64,000 nucleotides of DNA, from the NCBI RefSeq assembly GCF_047511655.1, contig NC_133401.1:14478001-14542000 (forward strand), read 5' to 3'. Under the pieces are notes generated by a model. That model worked only from the letters and a program-made list of their open reading frames with translations. It ran no database searches and was not told the origin of the DNA. Within the stretch, counting starts at the first letter, position 1. Every line of letters begins with the position of its first letter. The stretch is from Castor canadensis (taxonomy: Eukaryota > Chordata > Mammalia > Rodentia > Castoridae). Position numbers and translations under genes: made by a program. Positions 1 to 12,500 of the stretch are shown here, piece after piece.

Positions 1-8
1 GCCAAAAG

Positions 9-103
9 GGCTAGGGGTGTGACTCAAGTGATATAGTGCTTGACTAGCAAGAACAGGACCTGCGTTCAAACCCCACTAACACACACACACACACACACAC
101 AAA
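9..103 (+). mobile_element. ID-like SINE with CA-repeat tail
   Basis: tRNA-like A and B boxes (gtgactcaagtgat, gcgttcaaaccc) end in a CA dinucleotide run at 80-102 in place of poly(A). Confidence 0.7.
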
Positions 104-1082
104 GGTATAGATACATGTAGGCTTGAATAGGAAATGGAAGGAAATCTTGACTGATTTGCCTCAATTTTATCTGTTGAGACTAAAAGGGCAGGTTTGGGAT
201 AGATACTCAGGGAGAGTAGTGACTGAGAGGGAGGATGACCAAGAAGTTGGACTGGATCAGTATGTGCCTCCTTGCCACCATTTTTCTCTGAACTAAACTC
301 AGCCCCCTGGACCAGGGCTGGACCATTCTGGCAGATGAAGCAGAAGGTTATGGGTGTAAGGGATTCAAGAGTGCATGCTAGTCATTTTCCATTTAGCCTC
401 CAGGCCCATCCCTCACCCTTCTCCACCCATATGTACGGCATCATCCAGGCTCCCTTGCCCTTTAACTTTCAATTACATTCTCCCTAAGAGAAGCACTAGC
501 AGAGTGGGACAATAAAAGCATTCTAAATAATTCTACTCCAACTCTGCTCAGTGGCTATACAGCGTGCTCCACAACAACTTCTCAGGCATATTCCATTGCT
601 CTGACAGAGCTCCAGTAATACCATTTCTTTTCCTAGCCCATTCAGACTGAGGGATGGCCACAGCTTCCTACTGCCTTAAGCCGCCTTGTTGGTTCCCTCA
701 ACCCTACACATCTCTGCAAATAGTCCCTTCATTAAATCATCTTCTAAATCCCAGCTATGGTACTTTCTATTTCCTGCTGGGACTCTGACTATTAGAGAGT
801 TAGTGAGAGAGATCAGATAGTCCACTAAGACTCTGGCTGGGCAGGGATGGGAGAGAAGCCAGGAGGGGTCTGGCAGACTGGCAGACAACAGAAGGATCAA
901 GGGAGTGGAGCTCCCTAGGAGTTGATGCTACAGGTGTGACAGCTGTGAGGGTCCATCAGTCCTGGAAGGCAGGCGCTGGGATCAGAGAGCAGGATACTGG
1001 ATTTTGAAGACATAAGGACAGAACTGGGTTGTGATTAAAACCAGGTATTTTTAATTTGGGACTCAGAGAGTCCTATCTTAGA

Positions 1083-1275
1083 ATCCTGGCTCTGCCACTT
1101 TACTAAATGTGTCACTCAGGCAAGCGACATTACCTGAGTAATGTATGAGTGTGTATCTTCATCTTTAAAGTGAGGATACTAATAGTGACCTTGCAGGTTG
1201 TGTGAGGTTGTGTTTTACACATGTAAGGCATTTGGCACAGTGCCTGGCATGTGGTGTAAGTACTTTAAAAATGTT
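1083..1275 (+). mobile_element. MIR SINE fragment
   Basis: Reads ctggctctgccactt, then catctttaaagtgagg, then cacagtgcctggca in MIR order. Confidence 0.65.
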
Positions 1276-1382
1276 TGCAATGTGTGCTACACTTCCGGGT
1301 TATGACTCAGTTGAAGGTGTGGTCATGGGAGTGGATGGCTGGAGTAGGATAAAGGTCACCAGAGATGTAGCAAAAAGAGAAT

Positions 1383-1466
1383 GTGAGGACTGGAATTGTA
1401 TTCAAGCAGAAGAGCTCCTGCTTTGCAAGCATAAAGCCCTGGCTTTAAACCCCAGTCCCACCAAAA

Positions 1467-1501
<35 letters not shown>

Positions 1502-1502
1502 A
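1383..1502 (+). mobile_element. ID-like SINE remnant with GA repeat
   Basis: The degenerate ID tail (tttaaaccccagtcccacc) is followed by a GA run at 1469-1501. Confidence 0.5.
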
Positions 1503-1650
1503 CACGTGAGGCTACATAATTGGAAAGATGGATATCCCGAGGCAGTTAAGTATCTCCATAGTACAGGTTGGAATGGAGAAGAAGGGTGGAATACCCTTGC
1601 CCACTCTATCAACTCACAGACCTCAGCCCCCTCACTTAAGAATGAGCAGA

Positions 1651-1896
1651 GGCTGAGCACTAGTGGTTCATGCCTGTAATCCTAGCTACTTGGAAGGCTG
1701 AGGTCAGGAAGATCAGGGTTCAAGAGCAGCCAGGGCAAACAGTTCCCAAGACTCCATCTCCGAAATAACCACAGCAAAATGGACTGGAGGTGTGGCTCAA
1801 GTGGTAGAGCACCTGCTTTGTGAGCACCTACTTCACAAGTGTGAAGCCCTGAATTCAAACCCCAGTCCCACCGAAAAAAGAAAAAAGAAAGAAAAG
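1651..1896 (+). mobile_element. B1-ID composite SINE
   Basis: A B1-like head (catgcctgtaatcctagct) is fused to an ID-like tail (gtggctcaagtggtagagc ... ttcaaaccccagtcccacc) and ends in an A-rich tract. Confidence 0.8.
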
Positions 1897-1910
1897 AATG
1901 AGCAGAAATT

Positions 1911-2126
1911 GGGCAGGTGTGGTGACACACACCTGTGACCCCAGCTACTTGGGAGGTGGAAATAGAAGGATGGAGATCCAAGGCCTGCCCAGGGCAAAAA
2001 CTCAAGACCTTATCTGAAAAACAAACTCAAAAAAGAAGTGGGGGTAGAGGGGTGTCCCAAAAGATAAGTACCTGCCTAGCAGGTATGAAGTCCTGAGTTC
2101 AAGCCCCAGTACTGCCCCAAAAAAAG
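1911..2126 (+). mobile_element. B1-ID composite SINE
   Basis: Same head-tail order as the copy just upstream, more diverged, ending in poly(A). Confidence 0.75.
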
Positions 2127-2345
2127 AGCCATGAGTCAGGAGGTTTAAGAGTTCAAGATCAGACTGGGGACTTGGCTCAAGTGTTAGAACACCTGCCTAG
2201 CAAGCAGGTGCTTGCTAGTACTTGAGTTCAAACCCAAGTACTGATTAAAAAAATGAATTTGAGGCCAGCTTGGGTTACACAGTGAGATGAAAGAGAGAGA
2301 GAGAGAGAAAAGAAAAAGGAGGAGGAGGAGGAGGAGAAAGAGCAA
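2127..2345 (+). mobile_element. ID-like SINE, B1 fragment and GA/GGA repeat
   Basis: An ID-like body at 2161-2252 lies next to a B1 3' scrap (gaggccagcttgggttac). A GA then GGA simple repeat follows to 2345. Confidence 0.6.
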
Positions 2346-2349
2346 GCAG

Positions 2350-3590
2350 GAATTAATCACTAAGGAGAAGAAAAATAAACCACAATAATGTACTACAACA
2401 CATTCACCACAAGGGCGAAATTAAAGCATCTGACTACACAGAGTACAGGTGAGAACAGGAATCAAAGAGAACTCTCATTCAATGTTGGTGGGAGAATACA
2501 CTGGCACCACCACTTTAGAAAAATAGTTTCAGTATAGCAGACAGAAAAAAAGTCCCCTAAAAATGTCTAGACTTAATTCCTGGAATCTGCAAAATAATTT
2601 TGAGATGAGAAAATTATCCTGGATTATTTGGGTGCAGAATTTAAATGCAAGCACATGTATCCTTCTAGAGGCAGAGGAAGATTTGACATAGGTAGTAGAA
2701 GGCTATGTGACCACAGGGAGAGATTGGAATGATATAGCCACAAACTAAGAGATGCTGGCAGCTACCAGAAACTGGAACCACCAAGGAACAGGTTTTTCCA
2801 CTAGAACCTCAGGAAGAAGTGTAGCTCTGTTGACACCTTGATTTCAGTCTAGGGAATACTGATTTTAGACTTATGGCCTCCAGAACTATGAGAGAAGACA
2901 TTTCTGTTGTGTTAAGCCACCATGCTTGTGATAATTTGCTATTGCAGTTACAGGAAACAGTGCAGGCAGTATCTACTAAACCTGAGTGTACTCAAACCCA
3001 TGTTCAGTAATTCTACTTCTAGATACAGATATAAATATATGCATATACATATTCTGATAGAAATGGATGCATGTGTTCACCAAAAAAAAACATGCACAAG
3101 AATGTTCACAGCACCATTATTCGCCACAGCTCTAAACTGGAAACAACCCAACCCAAACATCCATTGAATGCACAAACTAATTGTGGAATAGTCATAAAAT
3201 GGAATAGCAAAATGAGTCAATTTCAAATAAGCACAACACAGAAGAATCTCACAAACACATGAATGAGCAAAAGAAATCACACAATGGTTCTACTTAAAAA
3301 GTTCAAAGGGATTAACTATATTACTAAGATATATAAAACTAGGAAAATATAAAAGTAGAAAGAAAAGGAATTAATTACTGTAAAAGTCAGGGTCATTTTT
3401 CCAGCTAGTGGAAGAGAAGTTGTGACCAGGAAGGAGCCCATGACAGAAAAGTTGCTGGGTTTTTGGGGTACTGGAAACTATTCTTAGGTATGGGGGACAC
3501 AGGTGCTTTGTAACAACATTAACTGTTATGCTTGTCTTGCCTTTCTGAATGTTTTATTTCATAACTAAGGTGTATCAAAGTGGTTGGTGA
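2350..3590 (+). mobile_element. ancient L1 3' end, split by an LTR
   Basis: The halves at 2350-2555 and 2966-3590 follow the familiar mammalian L1 3' text (tcattcaatgttggtgg; gttcacagcaccattattc; aaactggaaacaaccc). The middle is occupied by an MLT1 LTR. The exact L1M subfamily is not decided. Confidence 0.65.
2556..2960 (-). mobile_element. MLT1-type MaLR solo LTR (fossil)
   Basis: Matches the MLT1 family of ERVL-MaLR LTRs in antisense, with the end signature near 2905-2955. It is a broken fossil without internal genes. The family is old, from early placental mammals, and it lies inside an older L1. Confidence 0.6.
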
Positions 3591-4369
3591 TATTAATTTT
3601 TAACAGAACAAACAGGCAGGTAATGTCCTGATCCCTCAAGCCCTGGGCAGTTCCTGCCTCTGCCACTTGCTCAGTCACAGCTCTGGTCCCTGGGCTGTGC
3701 CCTGCAGAGTCCCAATCTGGCTCCCACCAGAACAGGGGCCCTCCAAAGTCAGAGCCCAGGCTGGAGTCCCCTTGGGGTTTACAGTGGAGCCCAGGCTGGG
3801 CCTGGCACACACAGGCCTCCTGGAACACTTGCTGGCAAGACACTGGGCCTGCCTCATGTCACCTTATATTGTCACCGTGAAGTCTTCTCGCCAGTTCCTG
3901 TTCCCCACACAGAATGGTAGCTGATGACTGCCAACCACATGAGGTGGCTGGCTCTACTTTTCCACTTACCCTTCACTCTGTCCATTTGCCTGTCTACATC
4001 CCATTCAGGAATACTGAGGCTTTGGAAAGAACTGTTTCTGCCTGGAACACCCTCTCTAGGTTATTCTGTGGAACACTTCACTCTTCAAGAGGTGGCCCTA
4101 GGCTACGCTCCTCTGTGGAGCCATGGTCCACCTTCCCCAAAGCCCCACAGGCCCCTGGTTCCTGTAGCCTGTCCACGCCCTGTCCCACAGAATCCTGTTT
4201 CACGACTTCAACTTCTGAAGCTCTTTGCTCTCCTGGGCTGTCTTCATAGCCTGGGTTTGACCCACTACCGGGCCTCCAGCGTCTGTAGGTCACCATTGGC
4301 GTCTCCCACGCCCTGACAAGACCAGGCACAAGGATTCGAGAAGGTTCTGAGAGTGCTAGGCATTAATTC

Positions 4370-4545
4370 CCGCCACCGCGGATTTCCGAGCACGCACTGC
4401 GCCTGCGTGGCTTCCTTCCGGCTGGCAGGCGTGCACGTGCTGGCCCAGGAGTTGGGCGTGGCTTAAAATGCCGAGGCGGGCGGGGCCCTGAGGGTGGGCA
4501 GTGCCTGCGGAGAGGAGCCTAACCAGGGAGCGCAATAAGGCCCAG
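4370..4545 (+). promoter_or_regulatory. unassigned CpG-rich promoter-like patch with a splice donor
   Basis: This is an isolated CpG-rich block with an NRF1-like GCGCCTGCGTGG near 4400, an E-box CACGTG near 4434 and GC boxes. It ends in a good donor (cccag|gtaagg) at 4545/4546. It lies about 1.1 kb beyond the inferred DEDD2 end and matches no gene that I know here. It may be an unannotated noncoding transcript start. Confidence 0.35.
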
Positions 4546-4787
4546 GTAAGGGGCAAGACCAGCCTCAGCACTTAGCCCAGTAGATGTGAGTCAGGCAGAG
4601 GGCAAGGCAAGTGCAGCTCCAATCCTGAGGCAGGGGTAAACTCAACCACAGAAGGGCTTCAAATCCTAGAAGGTTGTGGAAAGCAAGTCTATACTCTTCT
4701 CCTGCCAGAGACTCCAGGAGCAAGACCCCATCCTGGATGCCCTTGTTTAGGGTAGAAACACTCAACATTTCAATGTTCATCCCTCAG

Positions 4788-4870
4788 GCAAGTGACTTCC
4801 CTTCTCTGAGCCCACTTCCTATAAAAATGTGGATAAAACCCACACAGGGTGGCTGAGTATTAATAGACCT
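4788..4870 (+). mobile_element. MIR fragment
   Basis: The core reads caagtgacttcccttctctg, then taaaaatgtggataa. Confidence 0.5.
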
Positions 4871-5673
4871 TGAGTAGACAGTTGAACTTAACTCCCTTCC
4901 AGAGACTACAGAAGCAGGGTGAGATCACACAGAAGCTGACTGTTTCAGACTTAGCTCCTGGACAGGACACAACTCCTGGGCCTGCCACTTCGTCCCTGTA
5001 CATCAACACAGGTGAAGGATCCAGGACAGGCTCCAAGATGTGAGCAGGCACACCCCTTGCCCTAGCAAAGACCAGTCCTTGTGAATCCCTACCCCCAACT
5101 CAAGAGCCCTTGCTCCCATCCCCACCATGAAGGAAAACCTGGGTATTGTATATCGCAAAAGGAGCTCCTGAGCCTTTACCCAAGGGGAGAACGGTGGACC
5201 TGGCTGTCATAACCTCTGCTAAAACCACACAGCAGCGGGAAGAAGTGTTTGACTTCAGAAAGAGGAAGAACAGAGGTTAACAGAAGGTGAATATCTGGGT
5301 GAGATGGGTGGGAGTCATGTGGAGAGGAATACCAGGCAGAGAACTGCTGGTTGCCTATTTTGTGTCCACACCTTGGGGCTCCATCACCTTCTGGGTAGCC
5401 GGCTCACCTCACTGAACTAGTTAAAAATCCTGGGAGCCTCATCCCCCAAAACACATAGGAAGAAGGTTGGGAGTGTGTGACTCCTAGGCAGTATTTCTTT
5501 CTCTGACAAAAAAAAAAAGAGGCCCAAGTTGACAAGCCTATGGAAGAGGCTGGCAGATGACCCAGCATCCTGCCCAGCCTGTAGTCCTTACTCTGATCAT
5601 CCCTACCCCCAGCCCATCAAGAAAGAGTCCTAGAGAGTCTCAGTGCCCGCCTACGCCCCCTTTACAGGGCAGT

Positions 5674-5679
5674 TTTATT
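5674..5679 (-). terminator. DEDD2: polyadenylation signal of DEDD2
   Basis: TTTATT on the plus strand reads AATAAA on the minus strand, about 840 bases after the DEDD2 stop. Cleavage would be expected 10-30 bases further, near 5650-5660. It is the first clear canonical hexamer I see past the stop. Confidence 0.6.
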
Positions 5680-6087
5680 GGTGCCATTTATAAAATGTCT
5701 TCCCATCAGTCCCTAGTCTTTGCCTCTCCTTTACAAGAAGGTGACTGGTTCTGGCCCTGGCCCCATGGACAACAGCAGATCTTGATCTGATGCTGCCACA
5801 AAACCCATGTATTAAGAAAGTCCCAAGTGCAAGTCTATGTCTGGCTCTGGGGAGCAGGGGGAAGGTGAAGAGTTGGATCTGTGTGTGGATGCCAGGCAGA
5901 GCTCTGTCTGGCTAGATGTGTGGGCAAGGTAAAGCAGGCCCCTTGGGTACCCCAGCTCCAGGGCCTACTAGTGTGCTGAAGCCCAGGTGGGGTGGTACAA
6001 TAAGAGATCCTGAGAGAGAAGCCCTTAGGCCAAAGAAGTATGTGGAACAGGGGAAGGCAGGGCTGAAGGATGATTTCAGAGGCAGGT

Positions 6088-6131
6088 GTGTGGTGTGTGT
6101 GTGTGTGTGTGGTGTGTGTGTGTGTGTGTGT

Positions 6132-6171
<40 letters not shown>
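6088..6171 (+). repeat. GT microsatellite in DEDD2 3' UTR
   Basis: Three GT runs are broken by GGTG steps; they read as CA repeats in the mRNA sense. Confidence 0.95.
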
Positions 6172-6172
<1 letters not shown>

Positions 6173-6516
6173 TTTCACACACATATGCACAGACAGCCTA
6201 GCGGTAGAGACTCAATGTGCATGGGACTTTGGTGAGTGTGTGACTCCACCTCCCACTTTAGGGAACTGAGGCCTGAGCCCCTGAAGCTGAGAGAGCACAC
6301 TTAGTTGCTGGGTGGGGGAGTATGGGAAAGGAACTGGGCTGGAAGTGGTTTGGGCCTCAGAGCCCACATCCTGTAGCAGAGGCTGTCAAGGGGCCTGCCG
6401 TCCTGGCGCAGTCCTCAGAGCTGCTGAAGTAACAGTCCTCTAGGGGGTAGATGGTTGTCCTCCAGGGGAGAATACCAGGAGACTCGGAGGTGGGGTCAGT
6501 CCTACCAGATTCAGGA

Positions 6517-9500
6517 TCAGGAAGCCTCTGTTGGGAACCGCCCCCCCTCCTCCTCCATCAGCAACAGGCGGCGCCGGCCAGCCTCATAGTCAGCCTCGTC
6601 CACACTGACCAGCAGGCGGACAGCCTCCCGGCCCACAGCCTCTCTCAGGGCCTCAGTCAGGAACACGCCCCGAAGGGCCTGCAGCAGGGCGCCACTCAGG
6701 TAGTCACCCCAGAAGGCGTCCAGATAGGAGAGCTCTGAAAATTTGATGTCACACACCACAGAGCCCAAGTCCCTTGAACGCAGCACAGCAGTGGCTTGCC
6801 CAAACACATCCAGCTGCCGTGCCAGTGCCTGGGGTCTTCGGGATGCCACTCCCTGTTCCAAGGCTGGCCCATGCTCACAATACTCTGCTCGAACCCGTAG
6901 CCGGATGTCTGCAAGGGAGGAAGGAACTTGTCAATGGGTGCCACCACTCTGCCATCCTTCCCCTCACCGCCTCCTGTAGGTTCCTCCCTCTGCCCCATCC
7001 CTTCAAGCAGCCATACCCAATGACCATCAAGTCTTGACACCTATGTACTCAACTCAGTTCAGCCTCACTTGCTACCTTCCCCATTCCCAGCTTGTTTTCC
7101 CAAAGTACTTGGGTGCTTGTATCACCAGGTACTACTGTACTTATCACCTGACTCCCCCCACAAAGGGAGCTCCCTGGAGGAAGGGATCTTTTGTCTGTTT
7201 TGTTCACTTGTATAACCCAGGGGCACACACAAGGTGCGTGTTATATATTTGTGAACTAAAGGATTTGCTTTTATGCAGCCATCCTGACATGGCCTCTGAT
7301 ACAGTGAGAGTTAAAGGTCAACCAAATTCCCCATCCTCCCAGCAAGCTCCAGGGAGCAAGTGGCCTGAGTGGGTCCAGCAGACACAAGCTGGAAGTGAAC
7401 TGGCTCTTCTGGGGGTCAAATGCTTTTTCCACAGAAGCTTAGATGGTGAGTGGTAAGCCCATCACTGTAGGCCACTGTGCAAAGACAATGTGAAAAAGAT
7501 TCCTATTACCACATGGTCATGAAGGATCATCAGGATTGCACTAAACCTGGATTTTCAGCTACAATTAATTCCCATTTTTTGCTGAAACCTGTTTGAGTTG
7601 GGATTCTGTCATTTACATTCAACCTACATCTGTTCAGATGAGGTGGCAGCTCTGCACAGGGGACAGGACAGGACTTCTGAGGTCATCCCTGCAAGCATTA
7701 ATGCTTATTACCTCTCCTCTGGGCTGTCTGAATCCCCGCTGTGAAGTGGACCTGGCAACAGTGCCTCTACACACCCAGTACAAGATTGTCCAGAGGACTA
7801 GCTATGTGCTGGAAATAGCAGTTAACACTTACAGAGCACTGGCTGACTGCCAGGCACTCCTCTGAGTGCTTGGATCACATGAACTCATCAAACCCAGAGC
7901 GGACCCTGGGAGACAGGCCTTACTATCAACCCAACTTACAGATGAGGAAATAGAGGCCAAGAGAAGTAACCTGCCCAAAGTCATACAGCACACAGTGCTC
8001 AATAGGCATTATTTAATCTCCTCTATACAAAAAGTCGACTTCTCTGTTAATGGAACCAACTCGAACCCAGAACCTTTAGGCAATGCTATGTGACCTGAGA
8101 CAGGTCACACAACCTCTTCTGCTTAAACTGGCACAATTGCTGTTAGGGAAAGCTGTTAAGAGGATAAAAAAAGAGAGACCAACAGATGGAAAGGAGTAAG
8201 GTAGTGCCATGCCTGGTGCTCAATGGGTACTCCAAGAATGGCAGCAGTCAACAGCTGTGACATGCCAAGTGCTTGACACGGGGATACCACAGTCAGCCCT
8301 GCGGGGCAGAGGCCACCTTCGACAGATGAGGAAAGCGAAGCTGCAGAAGGAGAGGTCTCATGCCAAGGGCTCTTCACCTTTCATAGATGTGGAGACAAGA
8401 CAACAGAAAGTAGAAGGCAGGTCCCCTGCATCTCTAGACAACTTCTCACCCCAACCACTTCCTCCTCCCACTCCAAACTTCCTCTTTTTGCCTCGAGGGG
8501 AACCCCATACTCTCTACTCAAGGCTAAAGGAAGCCTGCCCAGCCTCAGTCCCCATGCCCTCCCATGGCTCTTAGGCTCAGATCCCTCCATCTTGAGCACC
8601 AGATAAGTACTCTGGGCCCTTATCCTTGACTCCTGTAAGCATTGAGCTGTGCTCTCACACCACGGGTGAGGTTCTGGGGCTGGGAAGAACAGCACCTGCC
8701 CAAGGCCACACATGGCTGGGCACCAGCAGAGGCAGAGCCAGCTGGTGGAGTCCCACAGACCTGGAGGTGAGTCTCAGCTCTGCCACTCTCCGGCTGTGAG
8801 GCCTTGGGCATGTGACCTCACCTCTCTGAGCCTGTTTTCCCATCTGAAAAACATAAACAGACAAACAAGAAGTCCTTCCTGCTCAGTGGTCATGAGGATT
8901 AAATGAGCCAACTCATGCAAGTGCTGACTCGGGGCCTAGGAAACACAGAAGGCCCCAGAAACAGGAACTGTGATTTCAACACCCACCTCTCTACCCCCAT
9001 TGTCACTGCCTAGGCCCTCACCTCTCTTGCCTGGGTCCCTAAACCAACCACCTCCTTCATCAGATACCCCAATTGCTGCTACATCCTGCCATACCCCACC
9101 CTCCAGCCACAACAAAGTGCTCCCGGTGTCAGCCTCACTCCCTTTACAGACTGGCCTGTCCGCCTCCTCTGCCCAGAACACCCCTACTCATCCATCAAGG
9201 CTCATTTGAGGGATCCCACTTCCTGCTCAGCTGATCCTCCCCCAACTTACCCTTTCTTCAGCATGGACGTTACTGGTCCCATATGGAAGTCATCTACCTA
9301 CCCCTACAGAGTCCCCACCAAGTGGGGGTGTATGGAGGACAGGCCAGGGCAGACTACTTAAGTCTTGCTTAATCTCTCTCACTTAATGAGTATTTACTCA
9401 GTGTCAGGAACTCAAGGGTGACATGAGGGCCCTGGCACAGCTGGAACAGGGAGATGTGTTACTCAGAGTTAGGGAGCACTCCTCCATGCCAGGCCCTACC

Positions 9501-12500
9501 CACAGGCCTTTCCCTATCTTAGCCCACCTAATCCTCAGGGCACTTTCATTGCCCTTCTTACAGATAAGGAACTCCTTCACCAGAGAACAGTCCAACCTCT
9601 GATCTGGAGAAGACAGTCCCAGCACAAAGAGTGAGAGTATGGGAAGATCCACCAGGCAAGAGGAAAGGACAACTTTACCCAAATCCCCACTCTACTCTGG
9701 CCCTGAATCACAGATTTTCCAAGCAATCTCTCCTTGACCCCATCCCAAAATAACACCAGGTGACACATGGAATCTACTATGGGCTATTAGTACTTCATTC
9801 TTTGCATCCACTGACCCTTTGATCCTCCCCACAATCTTATGAGGTGATGCTATTAATTTGTTTTTGCAGATGTGGAAACTGAAGCACAGAGGTTGAGTCA
9901 CCTGCCCAAGGCCAAGTACCTGGCTCCAGAGCTGGAGATCTTAACTACCCCATCCTGTTCACTGCTTCTCACACAAAGCATCCATAAGTACACAATTAAA
10001 AGACATCCTGAGGGTCAGGAGAGAAAATGATACAGACCAAGTTATAATTTAGATAGAAAAAAATCAAAGGTCCTCTCTAGGAAATGACATTTGAAGTGAA
10101 ACGTAAGGAGGACACAAAGGTTTAGCCAAGAAATCAGGAGAGAAGGGAAGAATGGCCTTCCTGGAAGACAGAAGCACACTCACAAAGACATTCCGGGGGA
10201 AAATTAACTTGGGTAGTCACCGCCTGAGGGGCCAGCATAGCCAGAGCATGGTGGAAGGGAACTGGCAGCAGGGTGAGGGAATCTGGTTTCACCCAGCAGC
10301 ACAGCAAGGGCTCCTCCACAAAACAAGTCTCCCTTGAGCTCTGCAGGGCTACAGTGAGGCTTGTACACAGCTGCACACATAGCACTGAGGCCGTGCCTGG
10401 CATGCAGGAAGGACAGGACAGACTCGGAGATGACTCCAGCTGTGGGGTGGAAGTGGCAGACTGGCAGGAAAAGGGCCAGCTATCTGCTGCTCAGGGTGGG
10501 AACATGGACTAGAGAGAAGTGGATGGACTCAGTGAGGGCTGAGGTGGCACAAGTACCCAGCACCTATGTGACCTGGGATGGGAGCTGGATGAACTGCCTC
10601 CATGTGGCAGCAATGGGGAAATGCTCCCATCTCTAGAGTGGGGGACTCTGTCTTGCTAGAGAGGAGAGCTGCTCATGCTTCCTGCACCCAGGTGCGCACT
10701 TGCCCCAGGGGGTCTCTCTTCTGGGACAGAGTGGGATGCAGAAGAGGAAGGACTTCCCAGGGTAATGGGGGGAGCAAGCCTTGTGCTGTGTGTCTGGGAG
10801 CCCTGAGATGAACCTCCCTCAGGTCTTCCCTTGGAGAGTTCCTGGATAGGTGGGGTGGGGTGGGGTCAAAGAGGATCTGTACTCCCCAGTGCTGGTAGGG
10901 AGTTTCCAGCCAAGGTGAAGAGAAGCAGCCAGAGTCCTTCCATGGAAACACCCTGCCACTGTCACAACCACATCACACCACACCAAGACCAGCACTCCTC
11001 TAGAAAATGGTGGGATCCTCTGCAGCCTCCTGACTCCACGCCTGCCTCACTCCAACCTTTTCCAGAGGCACTGTGTCAAACTTGAAGTTCTTCATCACCT
11101 CCTGAACTAATGAACAGAGGCAACAGAAGCCACCAACTTCAGAGAAAGATCAGCAGCCATGCCTACCACTGCTTGTGTCCTGGCAGAAGAACAAACACCC
11201 CACCACCTAGGAAGTGGGCCTGAAAAATCAAAACATCAAACCAGACTTGGGTTGAGACTCTCCAGACCCAGCTTCCTACTTCCAAGCACACAGGGGAACA
11301 TGTCAAATCAGCCCTAATACAGGATGCAAACGACCAAATCCAGTCTTTGGGAAACGAGATGAGACAGCTGTTCTCAACAGATACATAAGACGAAAAAGCA
11401 AGATGGCAGGAAGCTTAGAGCTGCCAAAGCTTCAGAGAAGGCTTATTTATGAGATAACTGCAACTTTGAGTACTGATGACATATGTGACAGTAAGGACTT
11501 ATGGTGAAGTATTTTGTTGTCATAATGTTTTAGAGTATTTTTCTCTTTCAGAGATACACAGTGGAACATCTACTCATGAAGTAATAAGATGGCAGGAATG
11601 GACCCCACAACAACACAGCTCATGAGATGAGACTGGCCACAGTGTTCTTGGAAATGACTCCGCTTCTGGGAGGAAGTGGCAGGATGATGCACAGCTTGGT
11701 GATGGAATAGACCTGGGGGCTGCTAAGCCAGTGATCTATTTTGGTATATTTTCCATAGGAAAAGTTGCAGTGGGGAGAAGCAAAGGTAACCCTGTCATTC
11801 ACGTCCTCTCCAACTGCTTCCATAATTCAGAACACCTCAAAGCCCAGGCCAGCAGCTGCCAAGGCCCTGAAGATCTGCCCTCACTCCATCTCATCCCTCA
11901 CCTCCTAACAATCTCTCCCTGCTCCTGCCACCCCATGACACCCCAAGCACACAAACACTCAGGACCTCACTCCTGCTGTCCCTTCAGTACTTCCCCTGGC
12001 ATCTAAAATTTTTCACTTGGCTTTCTCCTTCTACCAGAAAGCAAGCTCAACAAGGACAGGGGTCTCCCAGCCCTGCTGTGCCTAGCACAGAATAAATGCT
12101 CTGTAAAAACATTTGGAACAAACCTGTTTCAACCTAGCCTTGCCCCTATGACTTAAGACTAGTGACTTCCTTTCCTGTGGCCTGTTTCCTCCTTTGCACA
12201 ATGGGAAATATCACCCCTACCTCAATGGCTGTCTTGAGAATTTGAGGTCAGACAAGTAACACACTCACCACAGTGGCCAATGAGTAACAGGTACAGGTAC
12301 AGATATCTGTGTAGCTCAGAGGTCCTGTGTCCAAACCCAGGGTCCCCAAATCCCCTTCTCATTGCTCTTAGGCACTTGGGAGTTTAGTCTACTTTGTCCC
12401 TCAATGGGGCTGGCTGGGGTCAACCCTACAAGTGTCACAGGTTTGGAGGAACAAGAATGACAGGGCTCTTCCTCAATCTAGTTAGGAGGTGCCTTGTTGC

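Larger units (their letters stand above)
1..5654. other. intergenic stretch beyond the DEDD2 3' end
   Basis: No coding exon is recognised. Content is SINEs, an L1 fragment with an LTR inside it, MIR remnants and, at 3700-5600, mostly unique sequence with the CpG patch at 4370-4545. Confidence 0.6.
5655..6516 (-). other. DEDD2: DEDD2 3' untranslated region
   Basis: This stretch follows the TGA stop in the DEDD2 direction and runs to a canonical AATAAA hexamer read on the minus strand. It holds a long CA/GT microsatellite and no other gene. The 3' boundary is inferred from the hexamer, not from transcript data. Confidence 0.65.

Noticed and set aside
2556-2960. Possible provirus
   Set aside because: Only a lone MaLR-type LTR is present; there is no internal region or partner LTR.
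5835-6269. His/Thr or Val/Cys repeat proteins around 6.1 kb
   Set aside because: They are translations of the GT microsatellite in the DEDD2 3' UTR.
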